Part shown: piece by piece, positions 1-11,768 of the stretch
Layout of the letters: the number at the start of each line of letters is the position of its first letter
Numbering within the stretch: position 1 is the first letter of the stretch
DNA from: Bathymodiolus brooksi
Lineage: Eukaryota > Mollusca > Bivalvia > Mytilida > Modiolidae
Direction of reading: 5' to 3'
Assembly (NCBI GenBank): GCA_963680875.1
Contig: OY804578.1
Span: forward strand, 26,441,101-26,505,100
Length of the DNA stretch: 64,000 nucleotides
Translations under genes and position numbers: made by a program
The notes under the pieces: generated by a model
The model's database searches: none
What the model was told of the DNA's origin: nothing
Seen by the model: only the letters and a program-made list of their open reading frames with translations

Positions 1-169
1 TAAAAGTCTGTATGTAAGTAAATAAAGACCAGGCTAATGAAAAACATATGTTAAAATCAAGGCTCCCACTTCAAAGTTATGTCTCTTGAAAAACTAAGAA
101 TTTACTAAAGTGCTCCGTCAACTTTCATAATAAAGATATTATGTTCTAAATTTGTTTTGATATTCCGTT

Positions 170-344
170 TGATGTTAGTTACTGTCAGATCTGATTTAGT
201 GACCACCTTGTATTATGTGATCTTAATTTGTTTTCCCTTCACAGTGCATTTCATTTCAATTAAACCTGTATTAAATGACCACCTGTCTTATGTGACCATC
301 TTTCACTGCTTATTGGAAGGTCACACTAGACAGGTTTGACTGTA
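170..344. repeat. Degenerate copy of a TA-flanked MITE
   Basis: The right end, caggtttgactgta, and internal 'gtattaaatgaccacct' match the MITE family seen clearly at 8916, 15333 and 29841. The left end is decayed. It lies in the SPCA intron upstream of the first exon in the window. Confidence 0.4.
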
Positions 345-458
345 ATTTCAAATAATTTGTACTGTCATATGATCTTGTATATATCTCTTAAGATTACTTT
401 GTGTTTTATTTTTATAGAGATACAAATTTGAAAGTCTTTTTTGTTTTTGTTTTTATAG

Positions 459-527
459 GTCAGCTATTGAAGAAGGAAAATCTATATTTTACAACATTAG
501 GAATTTTGTGAGATTTCAACTCAGCAC
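459..527 (+). CDS. ATP2C1: SPCA ATPase exon a (end of P domain, start of M5)
   Basis: Encodes [22 protein letters not shown]. The acceptor ends ...tttttatag and the donor is gtgagt. The exon enters with one base that completes a codon from an upstream exon outside the window and leaves in phase 2. Confidence 0.9.
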
Positions 528-3500
528 GTGAGTTTATAAAAATAGATGAAAAAGATATGATTACTATTACAGAAAACTTAAAAACAGAATTCAATGAGGT
601 ATTCCTTTCTTTTAAGGAAAATACTTGAATAAGCATAGAGTTCACCATAAAGCCTGTTCAGATTCAGAAAAAAATATTTGCCTTAATTGGCACCAATTGT
701 CAATTTGTTTGATGAAAGTTTTGAATTATCTCCCCTTATTACATTTCATTTAGAAAGCATGTTTCTGTTTTAGCAAAAGGTTTTATGAGGTTATAGCCAT
801 CACTTACCATTTTCCCTCTGTCTGTGAACTTGAATATAACTGTGTAATAATTTACAATAGGCTGAAATATTAAAAGATATCCCCACCCCCTCTCTCAAGG
901 AACTGCTTGGCCTTTTCTCATTTCTGTCAGATCTAACATTCATCTTTGCTGTTAAATGTATTACTCATCGTAATTTCTGATTGGTTACTATATCATGGCT
1001 GACATGACACATTCTAGTTTCTGAATGGTTTACTATATGAAATATATATTATGAAAGGTGGTAGTAAACTAGGTCACTGATTTCTAAATTGATGGAGTGG
1101 AGTCTCTGCTGTCATTGATAGGAAGTTGAACATTTTTATTGTAATCTTGCTTTAATTTTATGTGCCTTTGGAGTAGTTATTATAGAGTTCAATATGTAGG
1201 ACTATTACAGGAGTATAGCAGCCTTATCACTGATAGCAGTTTGTACCGTGACTAAATTACCCAATCCACTGAATGCCATGCAGATATTGTGGATTAATAT
1301 TATAATGGATGGTCCACCAGCTCAAAGGTTAGTACTGAACATAATACAAATGTATTGTCACAAGACATTACAGGTGTTTGTAGGCATAGGGAAGAATAAA
1401 ATGAAAATAGATAGACGTTACATTGACACATAGTATGACCTGTTCAGCACAATATTTTCCCCCATGACAATGTATGTATAAATAAGGTTATTATATGTTC
1501 TTCGACTAGATTTGAAAATGATTAAAAATCAAGGACCTTGTGATTCTCATGATCAGCTTTCAGGACACTGTCACATGGAAGAAAAATGTGTTTATATTGT
1601 AAAAAAAAAATTACATATTTTTACTTTTTTTTACATCGTGAAAAAATATGACATATTAAGAATAAATTTATTTCCATCTTTAAAAGGTAAAAATGATGAA
1701 TTTACAGAATTATCAGGAACCTTATTCACAAAGCGTCCGTTAACTACCGCATTCGTTAACGTCTCCGTTAAATTTTCCCCGAAAATAATGGTATTCGTGA
1801 AGCCTCTGTAACTTAACGCATTCATTAGCGTTCCCGTTAAGCATCAAGTTAACAGGGAAAATTAACGGTTAGGTTACCATACCCGTTAAAAGGGCACTTG
1901 GAGGTAAATAAACATAATGTTAATTTCATTTCATTTATAAAGAGCAATAAAAAAAAATCCTTTTATGATGGAAATGCATAAAATAAGACATGTCGCATTG
2001 CTTTTTTTCATTAACCATGTGGGTGGAAAGCAGTTAAAAAATTTTTCTCATTATTTTTCTCTCCTCCTCCAGTTCGTTCATGATATTCCTGACATCAGTT
2101 GCCCATTTTGTTATTCTTTTAACGTCATCCCATTTTTTCATCATTTCGTCCAGTGTTCTAGGAACAAATGATGTATTTACAGAATTCTGAACTTCCGTAC
2201 ATGCAATCTTTTTGTTTTTGTTTGTGACTTGGTCGCTAAACCTGGCAAAAAGCTGTTCTGCATTCTCATTAACTTTTTCTATCAGGATGTCGTCCTCTCT
2301 CCCTCTCTCTCTGCAAATGTATTAACCAATCAAATACTTGATACAACTTTTTCGACTCATTTGCATACTAACGGACCCGTTAACTTGACGTTTACAGAGA
2401 CATTTGTGAATACCACTTTAAAATTTAGCGGACATACGCGTTAACTTCTCCGTTAACTTTACAGATTGGCTAATTTACGGATACTTTGTGAATAAGGTCC
2501 CAGAAATAGGAAGAAATAACTACTTGTTAACTCCTTCAACTTTCAAACTATACATTTGTGTATAGATATCAATGGTATCGATCTCATTCCTTCTTGTTCA
2601 AACAAGAATAATAACTCATAAATGGGTTTTTTTCAGTCTTGGAGTGGAACCAGTAGACCATGATGTGATAAAGCAGCCCCCAAGAAAAGTAAAAGATCCA
2701 ATCATAACACAGAATTTAATTATTAGTATACTTATATCAGCTACTATAATTGTCACAGGCACTCTGTGGGTTTTCTGGAGAGAGGTAAGTCAACAGTGAC
2801 TTCATCCTGTAATAATAGCATCATAATGTCTGTTTTAGGAACTTGGGGATCGTCGCAAAATGTGACAGTTTTTTTCAAATGAAGTTAGTTTCATTTGGCT
2901 CAGACCACCCACCCACCCCCTCCAAATGAAAGTGTGAAAAACAGAATACCGATGTATTATAAACCAAACTCCACCTAACAATATAGGGTTTAGAACCATG
3001 TATTCTCCATATGCATGTCATGATAAAGGATCTATCTATGAATCTTTATCCTTTCAAAATCACAGACACTTGATTTCATCTAAGTGTACATATAATTCAA
3101 CAAACATACTGTACCAATAAAATGATATTTATAGATTAATATTGACATCTCTGTAATGTGCATTCTTATAATAAGTGCAAAGATCTGGAACACTTATTTA
3201 TTATTTGTGGAGCAGTGCATGCATCTTGTATATCAAGAAATCCATTTAAAGCCCTTTCTATACAAGTGAACCATAAAACGTTCCAGGAATCGAAAACATT
3301 ATTTTTTTTTAATTTGCAAAAGAAGACCGTTGCTTTTCGTTGCGCATGATATTTAGTTGTACCGCAAACAGGATACATATACACCCATTACTTATTCAGT
3401 AGCCCGGGGTTCTATGGTACCACAGTAGTTAATGTTTTACCAGAAATAAATAAAAACGGTTATATACCCGAGTGAAAATATTATTTTTATTACTTCAGCA

Positions 3501-6500
3501 GATCCCTTCCTTCATATCCAATGCATTATTTTTAACCAAAGTATGTTTACGAGTCTATAATCGGCAATCCGCACAACAGCGTCCATTTTATAGGTCAAGA
3601 AAAGGAGATTCCTATGGTACCGAGGTAGTTCCGAAAATCAGTCTATGGAGTGCTGTATTATAAGATTTTGACAGATGATCGTAAACCATTCTCTATCCAG
3701 AGTTGTTGTTCCCGCTATGCTCCACTCAGCTCTGTCAACGCTCATTTGACAAGATATTTGTAAAATTTAAAAACAGTAAAAAAATGTACTTAAAATTGTT
3801 TTAATTATTGTAAATATCAATAAAGATGAAAATAAATCACTCATTTCAAATAAATTCTCTTAAGCGTAAAAATGATTTCCCCCCCACACATGTTGCAGAG
3901 GTAAAAATTAAAAACGATCACAATTTTTCATCTTTATTGATATTTACAATAAATAAAACAATTTTAAGTACATTTTTTTTACTGTTTCTAAATTTTACAA
4001 AAATCTTGTAAAATGAGCGTTGACAGAGATAGAGTGGAGCGTAGCGGGAACGACAACTCTGGATAGAGAATGGATCGTAAGCGTGTAGGTTGGGACTCCA
4101 CTATACCAAAATAGATCTGCTACTAGGTGGCGCTGCAATTGCGCAATCGTGTGAAACGTAAATACCGTGGTATCATAGAACCCTCGGTACCATAGGAAGG
4201 GAGTATACTAAAGAAACAGTACAATATACAGACTCGAAAGAAATTAAAACGATGTTCCATTCAATGTTATGCCGTTTTTTAAGTGCATTTTTAAAGATTT
4301 ATTGACAAATCTCAATGTGCGATTTTGGTTTTTTTCCAAACAAGAGAGCTCAAAACCACCCACCTACCAAACGAAACTAACTTCGTTTGAAAAAAACTGC
4401 GACAATGTGCGACGATCCCTTAGCTGCATCTTTGATCTAATTCCGTTTTTTATTTAAAAAAACAGTCAGCAATTTTTTTTTGAATATTCAGTATTGGCTA
4501 ATCAAAAAGAGTCTGTAGATGGGAGCATGAGAATCTAGGTTGAAAAACATTCATCTACATTTGAAAATGACATATTCTAGTACTAGATCAATAGATTCAA
4601 CTGTGCATTTAGTAAGAAAGGATATGGATGTAAATGAACATGAGAGACTATCCAACGTTACACTTAGACATACATTAAAGTAAAGGAACAGCTTGTAGTT
4701 AGAAAGGATATTGATTTAAATGAACATTAGAGACCATCGAACGTTACACTTAGACACAAATTAAAGTAAAGGAACAGCGCTTTTATTTCTGTTCTACATT
4801 TCACAGTCAAAGTAGAGTCTTCAACAATGAGCATAACTCATACCTTAAAATGAGTGTGAAATGTCCCCTAGCCTGTAGTTGACCAGTACTGTTTACATCT
4901 TCCAATAAACGCATCCTCTGGGCATCTTTATCACTTGATATTATTAGGTGTATATAATTTTATTTCTCAGATGAGGGTTATCAACAAGCAAAGGTTATAT
5001 CTATGTAAATATGACATTTTTTAGGTCACCTTGCCAAAGGCAATGTGAGTTTTTGCCATCACTTGGCATCCGTCGTCTGTCCGTTAACTTTTCACATTTT
5101 AATCTTCTCCTCTGAAATCCCTCAGCCAAATGAACTGAACTTGGTAGGAAGCATCTATGGAAGATCCTTTCTAAAGATTGCTCATCTCGTCCCGATCAGT
5201 TTTACAAACATGGCTGCCACAGGCAATTCTTGTTTCTGATTGGTTGATTTCTAAAAGAATTTCTCCTCTGAAACCGTTTAGCCAAATGAACTGAAACTTG
5301 GTAGGGAGCATCTATGGAAGGTCCTCTATAATGATTGCTCATTTCGTCTCGATCCATTAGCAAACATGGCCACCACAGGCAATTCTTGTTTCTGATTGGT
5401 CGATTTCTAAAAAATCTTCTCCTCTGAAACTGTTGGCCAAGTGAACCGAAACTTGGTAGGAAGCATCCTTGGAAGGTCCTCTATAGCGATTGCTCATTTC
5501 ATCCCGATCAGTTAACAAACATGGCCCCACAGGCAATTCTTGTTTCTGATTGGTTGATTTCTAAAAAATCTTCTCCTCTGAAACCGCTTAGCCAAATCAA
5601 CCGAAACTTGGAAGGAAGCATCTATGGAAGGTCCTCTATAAAGATTGCTCATTTCGTCTCGATCCGTTAACAAACATGGCCACCACAGGCAATTCTTGTT
5701 TCTGATTGGTTGATTCTTAATGAATCTTCTCCTCTGAAACCGCTTAGCTAAATGAACCGAAACTTGGTAGGAAGCATCTACTGAAGGTCCTCTATAAAGA
5801 TTGCTCATTTTGTCCTGATGCGTTAACAAACATGGCCACCACAGGCAATTATTGTTTCTGATTGGTTGATTTCTAAAATATCTTCTCCTCTGAAACCGCT
5901 TAGCCAAATGAACCGAAACTTGGTAGGAAGCATCTACATGTATGGAAGGCTCTGTATTAAGTTTTCTCAAAGCAGAATGAAAGGTGAGCGACACAGGCTC
6001 AGCCCACTGAGCCTCTAGTTTTCTATATTTTCAGATGAGTGACAATAAGATTACACCACGTGATACTACGATGACTTTTACTTGTTTTGTATTCTTTGAT
6101 ATGTTTAATGCATTAAGTTGTCGATCTCAGGTTTGTATTTCAAATAACGTTTATTATTTTTTACTTTGACTTTTTATGCTACTTTCAACAGTATTTGAGT
6201 TATATCATGGCAGACATTTTTATTGATGGATAAAACCAATGTTCTACCACTAGTTCCAGACATACCTTATTTCATAAGCTAAAAACATTGGTGGTGAAAT
6301 GGTTTGTGTGCTCACCTCAAGTGCGGTAGATCGTGGATTTGAGCCCTGGTCAAGTCAAAACAACAACAAAAGGCTATAAAATTGGTATTTGCTGCTTCTC
6401 TGCTGAGTATGCTGTACATTTTTATTAAGGAATAAGACTGGATAATTAGGAATGTTGTTTCAGTGATCTAGCACTATAAAAATCATAGTTAGCATGTTTG

Positions 6501-7898
6501 TCTAGTAATTGTGTAATATCAACCATTAATTGAAATGTAGTTTTTTTTTTGCCTATGGGTTTTTTATGAAAAGTATGAAATATTTTGATGAAGTTTTGTA
6601 CTAGTTATTTTCAATTGTTCATTCTTCATAATAATTTATCTATTTTTATCATTATTCTAATATTTAGATAAAATAATATGATAGTATTTTTCTCATTGTA
6701 GACTAAATCTGTTTTCCAAATAGGATTGTTTACAAATAAAATGTTTGTTGTGGCTGTAGGAGGGTCTATAGTAGGTCAACTACTTGTTGTATATTTTCCA
6801 CCTTTACAAGCTGTTTTTCAAACTGAAGCATTATATTTATCAGGTAAATACTAATTTTTATTTTTGTTATACAGTAACCTCCCTTTGATAAGGCCATCCC
6901 TTCTGCTTTTAAAAAGTGGCCTTATAAGAGGAGCTGCATCTCAATTTACTAGTATTTTACTATATAATTACACCTGAAATCAGGCCTGATAAGAGGATGG
7001 CCTTATTAGAGAGGAACTACTGTAAACTTAAAATGATATAGAATTAAATTTGGATAAAGAGAAGATTTTACACACATACACTTTTTCGTTGTCCTGATAA
7101 CAGTCTCTAACCCTAGTTCATCTCTTTTATAAACTAGTTACATCATTGTCAACACTTACTTACACTCTTCAGTTATTTCATCTTTCTAATATAGACATTC
7201 TTTTGAAATTTAAACCATGAAATAAAATAAGTGAAGCAATGTAGAAAATAGAATAGAAATATCCTATTTCTGTCATACATATACAGTTGAAGTCAAAAAG
7301 AAAAAACCAAAATGTTCACTTCATATTAATGGAGTATTTGAGTTATCTTCAGTCACCATGGCTTATTATCACCACACCTGGATTTGATTTGATTTATTGT
7401 GTTTAATGCCACTTTCAGCAATTTTTCAGCTATATCATGGCGACCAGTTTTTAGTGGTGGAAAAAGCCGGAGTACCTGGAGAGAACCACCGACCATAGGC
7501 AAGCAACTGGTAAACTTTATCACTTGCAGTTGCGAGTCGAGTGTACCCTTTTTTATAATTTCCAAAACCGGGCACGAACCCACGTCATATTGGTGATAGG
7601 CTTGTATGTGTTGTTGAGCCACCCGGGCCCTACTACAACTGGACAGTTATCTCACTTTAACTTATCAAAGACAACCAATTATCTGAGTTCTTAATAGCCA
7701 GGTTCAACTGTATTAATTTAAACACTGTGTATTATGGAGATTGCACATTTATACACAATTTTTTTTTCTCTTTCAGACTTTTTATTTCTAATAGTTTTAA
7801 CCTCAAGTGTGTGTATTGTGTCTGAGATTAGAAAATGTATATTTAGAAGACAAGGACAGACAACACATATAGATCAAAATGTATACTCCATGGTGTGA
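459..7898 (+). CDS. ATP2C1: Secretory pathway Ca2+/Mn2+-transporting P-type ATPase, C-terminal part (6 exons)
   Basis: C-terminal 230 residues of an SPCA-type P2A ATPase, which pumps Ca2+ and Mn2+ into the Golgi lumen. Exons join in frame at 459-527, 1211-1327, 2637-2784, 6035-6130, 6702-6843 and 7777-7898, all with GT..AG borders and compatible phases. The product runs from the end of the P domain ([19 protein letters not shown]) through membrane segments M5-M10 to a TGA stop. The M6 motif [12 protein letters not shown] carries the Asn and Asp, four residues apart, that bind the ion in SPCA pumps. GVEPVD follows, and a basic tail ends in YSMV. The catalytic DKTGT loop and actuator domain must lie left of the window. 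Introns hold many transposon remnants. Family assignment is firm; the choice between the vertebrate paralogues ATP2C1 and ATP2C2 is by resemblance only. Confidence 0.95.
528..1210. other. SPCA intron, nothing recognised
   Basis: AT-rich intron sequence. I see no ORF, repeat or element that I can name. Confidence 0.6.
1211..1327 (+). CDS. ATP2C1: SPCA ATPase exon b (M5-M6, ion-binding residues)
   Basis: Encodes the M5/M6 hairpin, with [13 protein letters not shown] followed by [11 protein letters not shown]. The Asn and Asp of the NIIMD motif are the M6 ion ligands known from SPCA pumps. Acceptor attacag, donor gttagt; 117 bp, enters and leaves in matching phases. Confidence 0.95.
1712..2502. 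mobile_element. DNA-transposon remnant with terminal inverted repeats
   Basis: The left end 'ggaaccttattcacaaag' is mirrored by 'ctttgtgaataaggtccc' at 2485-2502. Inside each end are many scattered 'cgttaac' motifs in both orientations. It is about 790 bp and non-coding, and lies in the SPCA intron between exons b and c. No clear target duplication was found, so superfamily is open. Confidence 0.6.
2637..2784 (+). CDS. ATP2C1: SPCA ATPase exon c (loop M6-M7 and M7)
   Basis: Encodes [17 protein letters not shown], then a hydrophobic segment ending in [10 protein letters not shown]. Acceptor tttttttcag, donor gtaagt, leaves in phase 0. Confidence 0.95.
2846..4419. mobile_element. Non-autonomous DNA transposon with ~60-bp terminal inverted repeats
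   Basis: The left end starts gggatcgtcgca and continues through 'gaagttagtttcatttgg'. The same string returns inverted at the right end, finishing 'gcgacgatccc' at 4419. It is about 1.57 kb, has no transposase ORF, and carries a second inverted-repeat element inside it (about 3406-4183). Confidence 0.65.
3406..4183. mobile_element. Nested inverted-repeat (fold-back) element
   Basis: The ends 'gggttctatggtaccac' (left) and 'gtggtatcatagaaccc' (right) are inverted copies. A long inner inverted repeat follows: the arm around 3685-3835 ('ctctatccagagttgt', 'aatatcaataaagatgaaaa') is mirrored at about 3925-4075. It could fold into a long hairpin. It lies within the 2846-4419 element, so it probably inserted later. 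Confidence 0.6.
4595..5010. repeat. Dispersed element with internal ~85-bp tandem units, 2-unit copy
   Basis: Two units ('gaaaggatatggatgtaaat' to 'taaaggaacagc') are followed by a non-repeated tail ('caataaacgcatcctc', 'ggcatcttt'). The same order, with about five units and the same tail, is at 14675-15275. So this is one element family with a variable unit number. Confidence 0.6.
5033..6018 (-). mobile_element. Large dispersed element with internal ~156-bp tandem units (family A)
   Basis: On the minus strand it starts ctagaggctcagtgggctga and 'gcctgtgtcgctcacc', contains about five units of roughly 156 bp with 'ggtggccatgtttgtta' and 'aagatttttagaaatc', and ends with 'gcctttggcaaggtgacc'. 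Other copies are at 30177, 50829 and 58595. The 156-bp period keeps a frame open across units, but both strands are open and there is no start context, so it is not called coding. The layout resembles the bivalve 'pearl' elements; that link is inferred. Confidence 0.6.
6035..6130 (+). CDS. ATP2C1: SPCA ATPase exon d (M8)
   Basis: 32 codons, including [20 protein letters not shown], the conserved M8 segment of SPCA/SERCA pumps. Acceptor ttttcag, donor gtttgt. A large repeat element ends only 16 bp upstream, so the acceptor's pyrimidine tract fills the whole gap. Confidence 0.95.
6275..6520 (+). mobile_element. tRNA-like SINE copy (family 2)
   Basis: The head has A-box-like 'tggtgaaatggtttgtg' and B-box-like 'gtggatttgagccctgg', followed by a conserved body ('gctataaaattggtatt', 'tgttgtttcagtgatctagc'). 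Other copies: 16800-17042, 23995-24245 and 51557-51782. Confidence 0.6.
6702..6843 (+). CDS. ATP2C1: SPCA ATPase exon e (M9)
   Basis: Encodes [15 protein letters not shown], then a Gly/Val-rich membrane segment and [14 protein letters not shown], the typical M9-M10 loop of SPCA. Acceptor cattgtag, donor gtaaat, leaves with one base. Confidence 0.95.
6868..7025. mobile_element. Palindromic MITE ('ggccttat' family)
   Basis: The left end 'cagtaacctccctttgataaggcc' motif (in part: ctttgataaggcc) is mirrored by 'ggccttattagagagg' and 'aactactg' at the right. It is about 160 bp in an SPCA intron. A partial relative is at 23195-23275. Confidence 0.5.
7390..7632 (-). mobile_element. tRNA-derived SINE copy (family 1)
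   Basis: Read on the minus strand, the head 'gggcccgggtggctcaa' carries an A box and 'gggttcgtgcccgg' a B box. The body contains 'ggtggttctctccagg' and ends 'agtggcattaaacac'. It is nearly full length. More copies occur at 11512, 14308, 15712, 22470, 26128/27127, 28728, 29170 and 53850. Confidence 0.65.
7777..7898 (+). CDS. ATP2C1: SPCA ATPase last exon (M10 and C-terminus)
   Basis: Completes an Asp codon, encodes the last hydrophobic segment ([18 protein letters not shown]) and a short polar tail, and ends with TGA at 7896-7898. Acceptor ctctttcag. Confidence 0.93.
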
Positions 7899-8915
7899 TA
7901 AAACTGGTGCACATGTTCAGAATTTTAGATATTTTATTTTTACACACATTCCTACATTATTTATTTATATACATAAACGTGTGTGGAGACATGTATTGTC
8001 TGCATTGTGTAAAATATTGAACTATCATGTTAATATTCTGTAGTTCTGTTCTGGAAGAACACGGCTTAAATAAAAAGGGTTGAATAAGGATGCAGGTACA
8101 TTTTTAGTTCAAAGAAACTTCAAAGATTGCAGCAAAAACATGTACATGTATAATAGAATTTAGTATTAAAAAAAAAGAGTAAAATATATTTTATGTTAAA
8201 AATATCAACAATGCACGAGTACTCAAATAAAATAAAATTTCATTGCAGCTAAAAATAAAATAAATCTAAGATTTTAAAAATTTCAATAAGAGGAAATAAG
8301 TTGATTGTAACTGATGAAGGATAATCCATGAAAGTCATTCATCTTATTTCCAATGGGATGCTATATTTGAAGGTTTGAAGTACAGTGTAGGTATTTCAAG
8401 GTTAGGGATGAACAGGAGCTGGAATGGGGTATTATTTAATATATAAAGGTAGATTAGAAATTAATTTTCAATGTTTGATTTAATTTTTTTGGGGAAATAA
8501 AGTGAATGATGACAATTTAAAAAATTTTACTCCTTATTTTGGCTTTTAAAAACTAAAAAAAATATCAAAATATAATTGACTTTATATTGCCTTTTTATTT
8601 CTACACAGTTTCAGTAACAAATAGACTTGCTATAAGTCACTTTGTTATTAATAAACCCTTTAAATAAATTGTTGCTATGAAAGTTGAAATCTTGATCTTG
8701 ACCACTTATAATTACTATAGTAAAGAAATGTTGCTAGTAAATGCAAGTGGTCGGTCAAAATTTGAACTTTTATAGCAGTGATTTTTTAAGGGATTGTTAA
8801 TAAGAAACGGACTTGTAGCAAGTCTAAGTGACAAAATATTCTTCTGTTTCCACTTGTTTAATTGCTCTGGTTTGTAATTAGACAACATGTACCAGCTAAT
8901 TATGATATTTCCCTG
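7899..8915. other. 3' flank of the SPCA gene
   Basis: AT-rich sequence, probably including the 3' UTR. No ORF or element recognised apart from the AATAAA at 8069. Confidence 0.5.
8069..8074 (+). terminator. Candidate poly(A) signal AATAAA of the SPCA gene
   Basis: An AATAAA hexamer lies about 170 bp after the SPCA stop. Further A-rich hexamers occur near 8225 and 11385, so the real 3' end is uncertain. Confidence 0.3.
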
Positions 8916-9077
8916 TACAGTCAAACCTGTATTAAGAGGTCACCTTTGGGACAAAGAAAAAGTGGTCTTTTAAGGTGATCTCTTTAAAGAGGTTCAATTC
9001 ATATGCAATGTTCTATTACAGGACAAGAAAAGGGTGACCTTTTAATAGAGGTGGCTGCATGGGCAGCTTACACTGTA
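8916..9077. mobile_element. TA-flanked MITE (mariner/Tc1-like ends)
   Basis: TA followed by cagtcaaacctgtattaaga at the left; the right end is 'ggtggctgcatgggcag', closing at cactgTA. About 160 bp. The family recurs at 15333, 29841 and 50531. The TA duplication and non-coding size fit a non-autonomous mariner/Tc1-type element (inference). Confidence 0.6.
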
Positions 9078-9369
9078 GTTCTTTATGATAATGTATAGAA
9101 ACATATCTTGAACCTTGACTGTATAGTATGATATTTAACATCACTCTTGAGCAGTTGTTGGGGTATTTTCATCAAGCTTTATACACATATCTGTTGAGGT
9201 CTATTCCATTATAAAAAGTAAAATGTGGAATAGGAAGGACATATTTCTTATGGTGTTAAAACAAGTAATAGTTTGGATAGAAAGGGAGGTGAAAATCAAC
9301 CCATAACCAACTCAATTTCTTACCTGATTTTGGCTGATACATGTATTTAGTTGGCACAAATCTAATAAT

Positions 9370-9660
9370 GTATGGAGTCATGAAATACCGACGGCGGTTA
9401 TGAAGGTCGAGACAGTCAGTATCGCAGCAAGGTTGATAGGATGAGCTGTGATAATATATGTTGAGATATAGCTGTGATAGTAGTGATAATGTATGTCAAG
9501 GACCTTTAAAACTGACGTTATTGTTTTTATTGGTAACATTATTTTGTGTTTGACTGGCCGATATTTTTCAGTATCTGAGTCAGTATGTTGATACTAACAA
9601 TATCACTCGGTCAAATCAAAGATCAAAATGTCAAAATTACTGATAAAAAATCTATATCCC
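9370..9660. repeat. Dispersed repeat shared with 25125-25330
   Basis: The blocks 'gaaggtcga', 'agtatcgca', 'taatgtatgtcaagga' and 'aaaactgacgt' occur in the same order in both places. Nature unknown. Confidence 0.4.
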
Positions 9661-11511
9661 AGCATACAATAACTATTACAACATGATAAAATTGTAGGTT
9701 GGGATGACATATATTGACACTTAAAGAGTCCTTTAACATAAATATCTGATTAGGCTTCACTAACATCTGACACAACTCAATCTGAACTTTTATTCACATG
9801 GACTGTAGTATTCTCTATGACTTCTTTTCTTGAACATTAACCAGCTGCCAAGATTTAGTCAGCAGCATTTTCATTGGTTAATCTAAATATGAACTTAACA
9901 TAATATTAAATAGGGTTGTGTCATGTTAACGGAGTGTAACTATTTACATATCATTTGTGCAGTGTGTTGTAAAAAATGTTTCATAATTTGTTAGATATAT
10001 TTTAACTACTTTTGATTATTATTAATGATTGGAGGACTGCCCCATTTATAATATTATGATGGTAAATGTACATGTATATCATCAGTTGTGTATTGCTTGG
10101 TAATTAGATTATTTAAGTTACAATGTACTATATAATCTAGAGCTTTGGTTCATGAGCTATTTATTAAAGACTGTATATGGTGAAATATTTTTGTGGGTAG
10201 GTCGACTTGTTTCACATTCCACAAAAATATTTACAGCGTGTTTATATTGATTTTTTATATGTGTATGAGAGAAAGCACAGTTTTATTGTGTGATAAAAGT
10301 GTATATAAATGTTAAATGTATGTCTGACAGATACATGTATTATGTAAATCAAACTCACTTAAACTCAACTGCCCATAGGCCATGTTTACTATTGCCATCA
10401 CTTGCCATCTGTCTGTCTAAATGTTTTGAAACTTCCTCTTCACTGAAATCATTATGAACCAAACTTGGCTCAAGTCATTCTTAGACTCAGTAATTTCAAA
10501 ATTAGATTCAGTGATTCTTCCATCCAATCAGAATGGTGTGCTGTACTAAGAAATAGAAAATATGGGCAAAACACATAAACAAAATTGTTTAAAATTTCTT
10601 TTAAGGTACAAGTGGCTGAGATTTACACAGTATGTACATGAGAAGCATTTATATAACATATATTCTAGAACAGTTGAAGATACCAAAGGGATTTAGATTT
10701 ATACATGTAGTAAATTAGGCTGATTTCGGCAATTATTTTTTCAATCTTCCTCTCTGAAACAAATTAAAACCTAGCCTTACTGGTGTGGTCCTTGGGCGAC
10801 AGGACTAGCCTATATTTATCTGCCCCTAATACAAGACAATAAGTTAAAATATAATGATTTACAATAAATAAAAATACACAAGTTATTTTACAGACAGCAA
10901 CTCCCAGGGGATTAGTTAAAGGGGAATAACTCTATATAAGAAATAATTGTATTCTCTCAAAAGGTTTAACATAGTTAGTTACCTATAGGAGAAATATTTT
11001 AAATAATGAGCCCTGAAACTACTGAACCATTTGAAAATCAAACTTGGATGGAAATGTTCCTTACATAATCCTCTAAAAAATTCTTTGTTTTGTTTCTTTA
11101 TATTTTTTTGTTGTGTCGACACAAAATCCAAGATGGCCACCATCGCATGACATATTTTAACTTGGGATCCCAAGTGAAAATTAATAAAAATATTTTTCCC
11201 AAAAAACTAGAATTGATTGAACACAAACTTTGTATGAATAACCAGGTGAGTGATATAGGCCCAAATGATCTTCTAGTTATGTGAAGTATAAAGTACTGTG
11301 GGTCGGTACTTTTATTATGCCTGAACTTTTAATTTCAAGTTTCGACATCAAAGACTACTGAATTGTATTTATATTTGAATGTAAATAATAAAATATATTT
11401 TATGAGTGTAGCAATTTTTTTTTTGACTATCTTACAGAAATTAACCACCTGTTCTGTTTTACATAAATTAATAAGCTAAGATTAGTCTTACCAAAATTAC
11501 CTAGCTGTCCT
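9661..11511. other. Intergenic, AT-rich
   Basis: No gene seen. Near 10380-10520 and 10740-11170 there are pieces of dispersed families with the 'ccaagatggccaccat' motif. ORFs here are short and unsupported. Confidence 0.45.
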
Positions 11512-11768
11512 AAGGGCCATTGTGGTCGTGTTTGTATGGTAGTTGGATTTATAACTACATATGAAATCAGTGCCTATCACCACTAACATTGTTAGTTCAA
11601 ACCCCACTCATTGTAAGGTGTACTCTTTACCACATTATGTGATCAAGTATGTCAGTGACTTGCGACAGCTCGGTGGTTTTCTCCTGGTACTCAAGTTTCA
11701 TCCACCAATAAAACTAACAGCCACGATATTACTGAAATATGGTTGAAAGTGGCTTTAAATACCATAAC
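11512..11768 (+). mobile_element. tRNA-derived SINE copy (family 1)
   Basis: Contains the tRNA-like head ('gtagttggatttataact', 'cctatcaccac', 'gttcaaaccccact'), the middle 'ctcggtggttttctcc' and the tail 'gaaagtggctttaaatacc'. Confidence 0.6.

Noticed and set aside
5512..5994. 160-codon ORF with 52-residue repeats
   Set aside because: Part of a dispersed element; the opposite strand is also partly open and there is no conserved start. Mentioned as a finding for testing, not as a gene.
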